NCBI GenBank assembly: GCA_937942965.1
Contig: CALDGN010000384.1
Span: forward strand, 1 to 7,170
Origin: an uncultured Acidimicrobiales bacterium
GTDB lineage: Bacteria > Actinomycetota > Acidimicrobiia > Acidimicrobiales > UBA10347
Reading direction: 5' to 3'
Length of the DNA stretch: 7,170 bases
Positions 6,613-7,170 of the stretch are shown one piece after another. The stretch's first letter is position 1. Every line of letters begins with the position of its first letter. The position numbers and the translations under genes were made by a program. The notes beneath the pieces are model-generated. The model had not been told where the DNA came from and made no database searches. It saw nothing but the letters and a program-made list of their open reading frames with translations.

Positions 6613-7170
6613 GTGGCCATCGTCGACGACGACAAAGGAAGCGACGGGTCTGACCGCGGACCTCTCGATTCCGACGCTGTGCCGGCCGAGCGGGCCAGCA
6701 CGTTCGCATCTTTTGCGGTGCCCGCGTTCCGCATCATCTGGCTGGGCACGTTCTTCTATTACCTGGCGATCTTCTCCGGCATGATCGCTCGCGGTGCGTT
6801 GGCCAAGGATCTCGGCGGCGACAACGCAGCGCTCGGTCTGGTGACCTTGGCGTTCGGTGCCGTGTCGATCATCATGACGCCGATCGGTGGCGTGCTCGCC
6901 GACCGGTTGGCGAAGCGTCGCGTGATGATCGTGTCGACGCTGCTCATCGGTGTTACGTCGGGCGGTCTCGCCTTGACCGAGATCCTCGACATCACTGCGT
7001 TCTGGATGCTGATCGTGGCCTCGGGCGCGCAAGCTGCCGGCTTCGCTTTGTTGGTCCCGGCTCGCATGGCGTTCACCGTCGACATCGTCGGCCCGAAGCT
7101 GATTCCCAATGCTGTCGCCCTCGCCCAGATCTCGATGAACAGCAACCGGGTCATCGGTCCGGCACTCGGC
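6613..7170 (+). CDS. MFS transporter (EntS/MFS_3-like exporter), N-terminal part, cut by window end
   Basis: The first 186 codons of a major facilitator superfamily protein; the frame is still open at the window end. GTG 6613 is the first possible start after the in-frame TAA at 6556-6558. The first 35 or so residues are hydrophilic and acidic (MAIVDDDKGSDGSDRG), then come membrane segments at about 39-62, 74-97, 104-124 and 128-153, with a fifth beginning near the cut. MFS motif A is clear between TM2 and TM3: GGVLADRLAKRR (92-103). The ending NSNRVIGPALG (176-186) resembles the TM5 start of the EntS-like group (PF05977), which exports enterobactin and similar compounds using the proton gradient. 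The substrate cannot be read from this half. A typical member is about 400-430 residues, so more than half the gene lies outside. Confidence 0.88.
   Translation, partial: MAIVDDDKGSDGSDRGPLDSDAVPAERASTFASFAVPAFRIIWLGTFFYYLAIFSGMIARGALAKDLGGDNAALGLVTLAFGAVSIIMTPIGGVLADRLAKRRVMIVSTLLIGVTSGGLALTEILDITAFWMLIVASGAQAAGFALLVPARMAFTVDIVGPKLIPNAVALAQISMNSNRVIGPALG

Noticed and set aside
2..7170. Possible gene cluster working as one new system (deacetylase, protease, thiolase-like, patatin, exporter)
   Set aside because: All families are common in actinobacterial chromosomes, the products act in different compartments, and separate candidate promoters precede most genes. Co-direction and short gaps alone do not support a joint system. 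Conserved gene order across related genomes would be needed to revive the idea.

Overview
The window is about two-thirds G+C, and every gene I can support lies on the + strand. Protein style, codon use (strong G/C at third positions, many GTCGAC/TCGA strings), TANNNT-type -10 boxes placed directly before start codons, and the gene families all suggest an actinobacterium. My best guess is Acidimicrobiia (Ilumatobacter-like); this is inference, because no rRNA or other phylogenetic marker is present.

Layout from left to right: (1) the 3' end of a NodB-type polysaccharide deacetylase (2-406); (2) a secreted S8 subtilisin-like serine protease with an I9-like propeptide and a C-terminal pair of dockerin-type Ca-binding loops (443-1987); (3) a cytoplasmic thiolase-like protein of the SCP2-thiolase/TLP1 type, lacking the usual thiolase cysteine motifs and carrying an extra C-terminal domain (2059-3534); (4) a hairpin 8 nt past that stop, a candidate terminator (3543-3563); (5) a large membrane-embedded patatin-like phospholipase whose catalytic Ser and Asp halves are separated by about six transmembrane segments (3620-6553); (6) the 5' part of an MFS exporter (6613 to the window end).

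The genes do not form an obvious pathway. The gaps are short (36, 71, 85 and 59 bp), but three of the four starts inside the window have a TACGGT or TAGGGT box 6-8 nt upstream. This fits separate, leaderless transcripts better than one operon. The patatin gene is the exception, with a clear Shine-Dalgarno sequence. A loose theme is the cell surface and lipids (wall-polysaccharide deacetylase, secreted protease, membrane phospholipase, acyl-CoA-type thiolase fold, exporter), but the sequence gives no evidence that they work together.

I saw no tRNA, rRNA, CRISPR array, insertion sequence, integrase, toxin-antitoxin pair or recognisable defence cassette. No gene-free stretch exceeds 85 bp. The most interesting points are the leaderless-promoter pattern, the dockerin module on a protease in a likely non-cellulosomal organism, the cysteine-less thiolase-like protein and the split membrane patatin. 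I do not see convincing evidence of a wholly new system.
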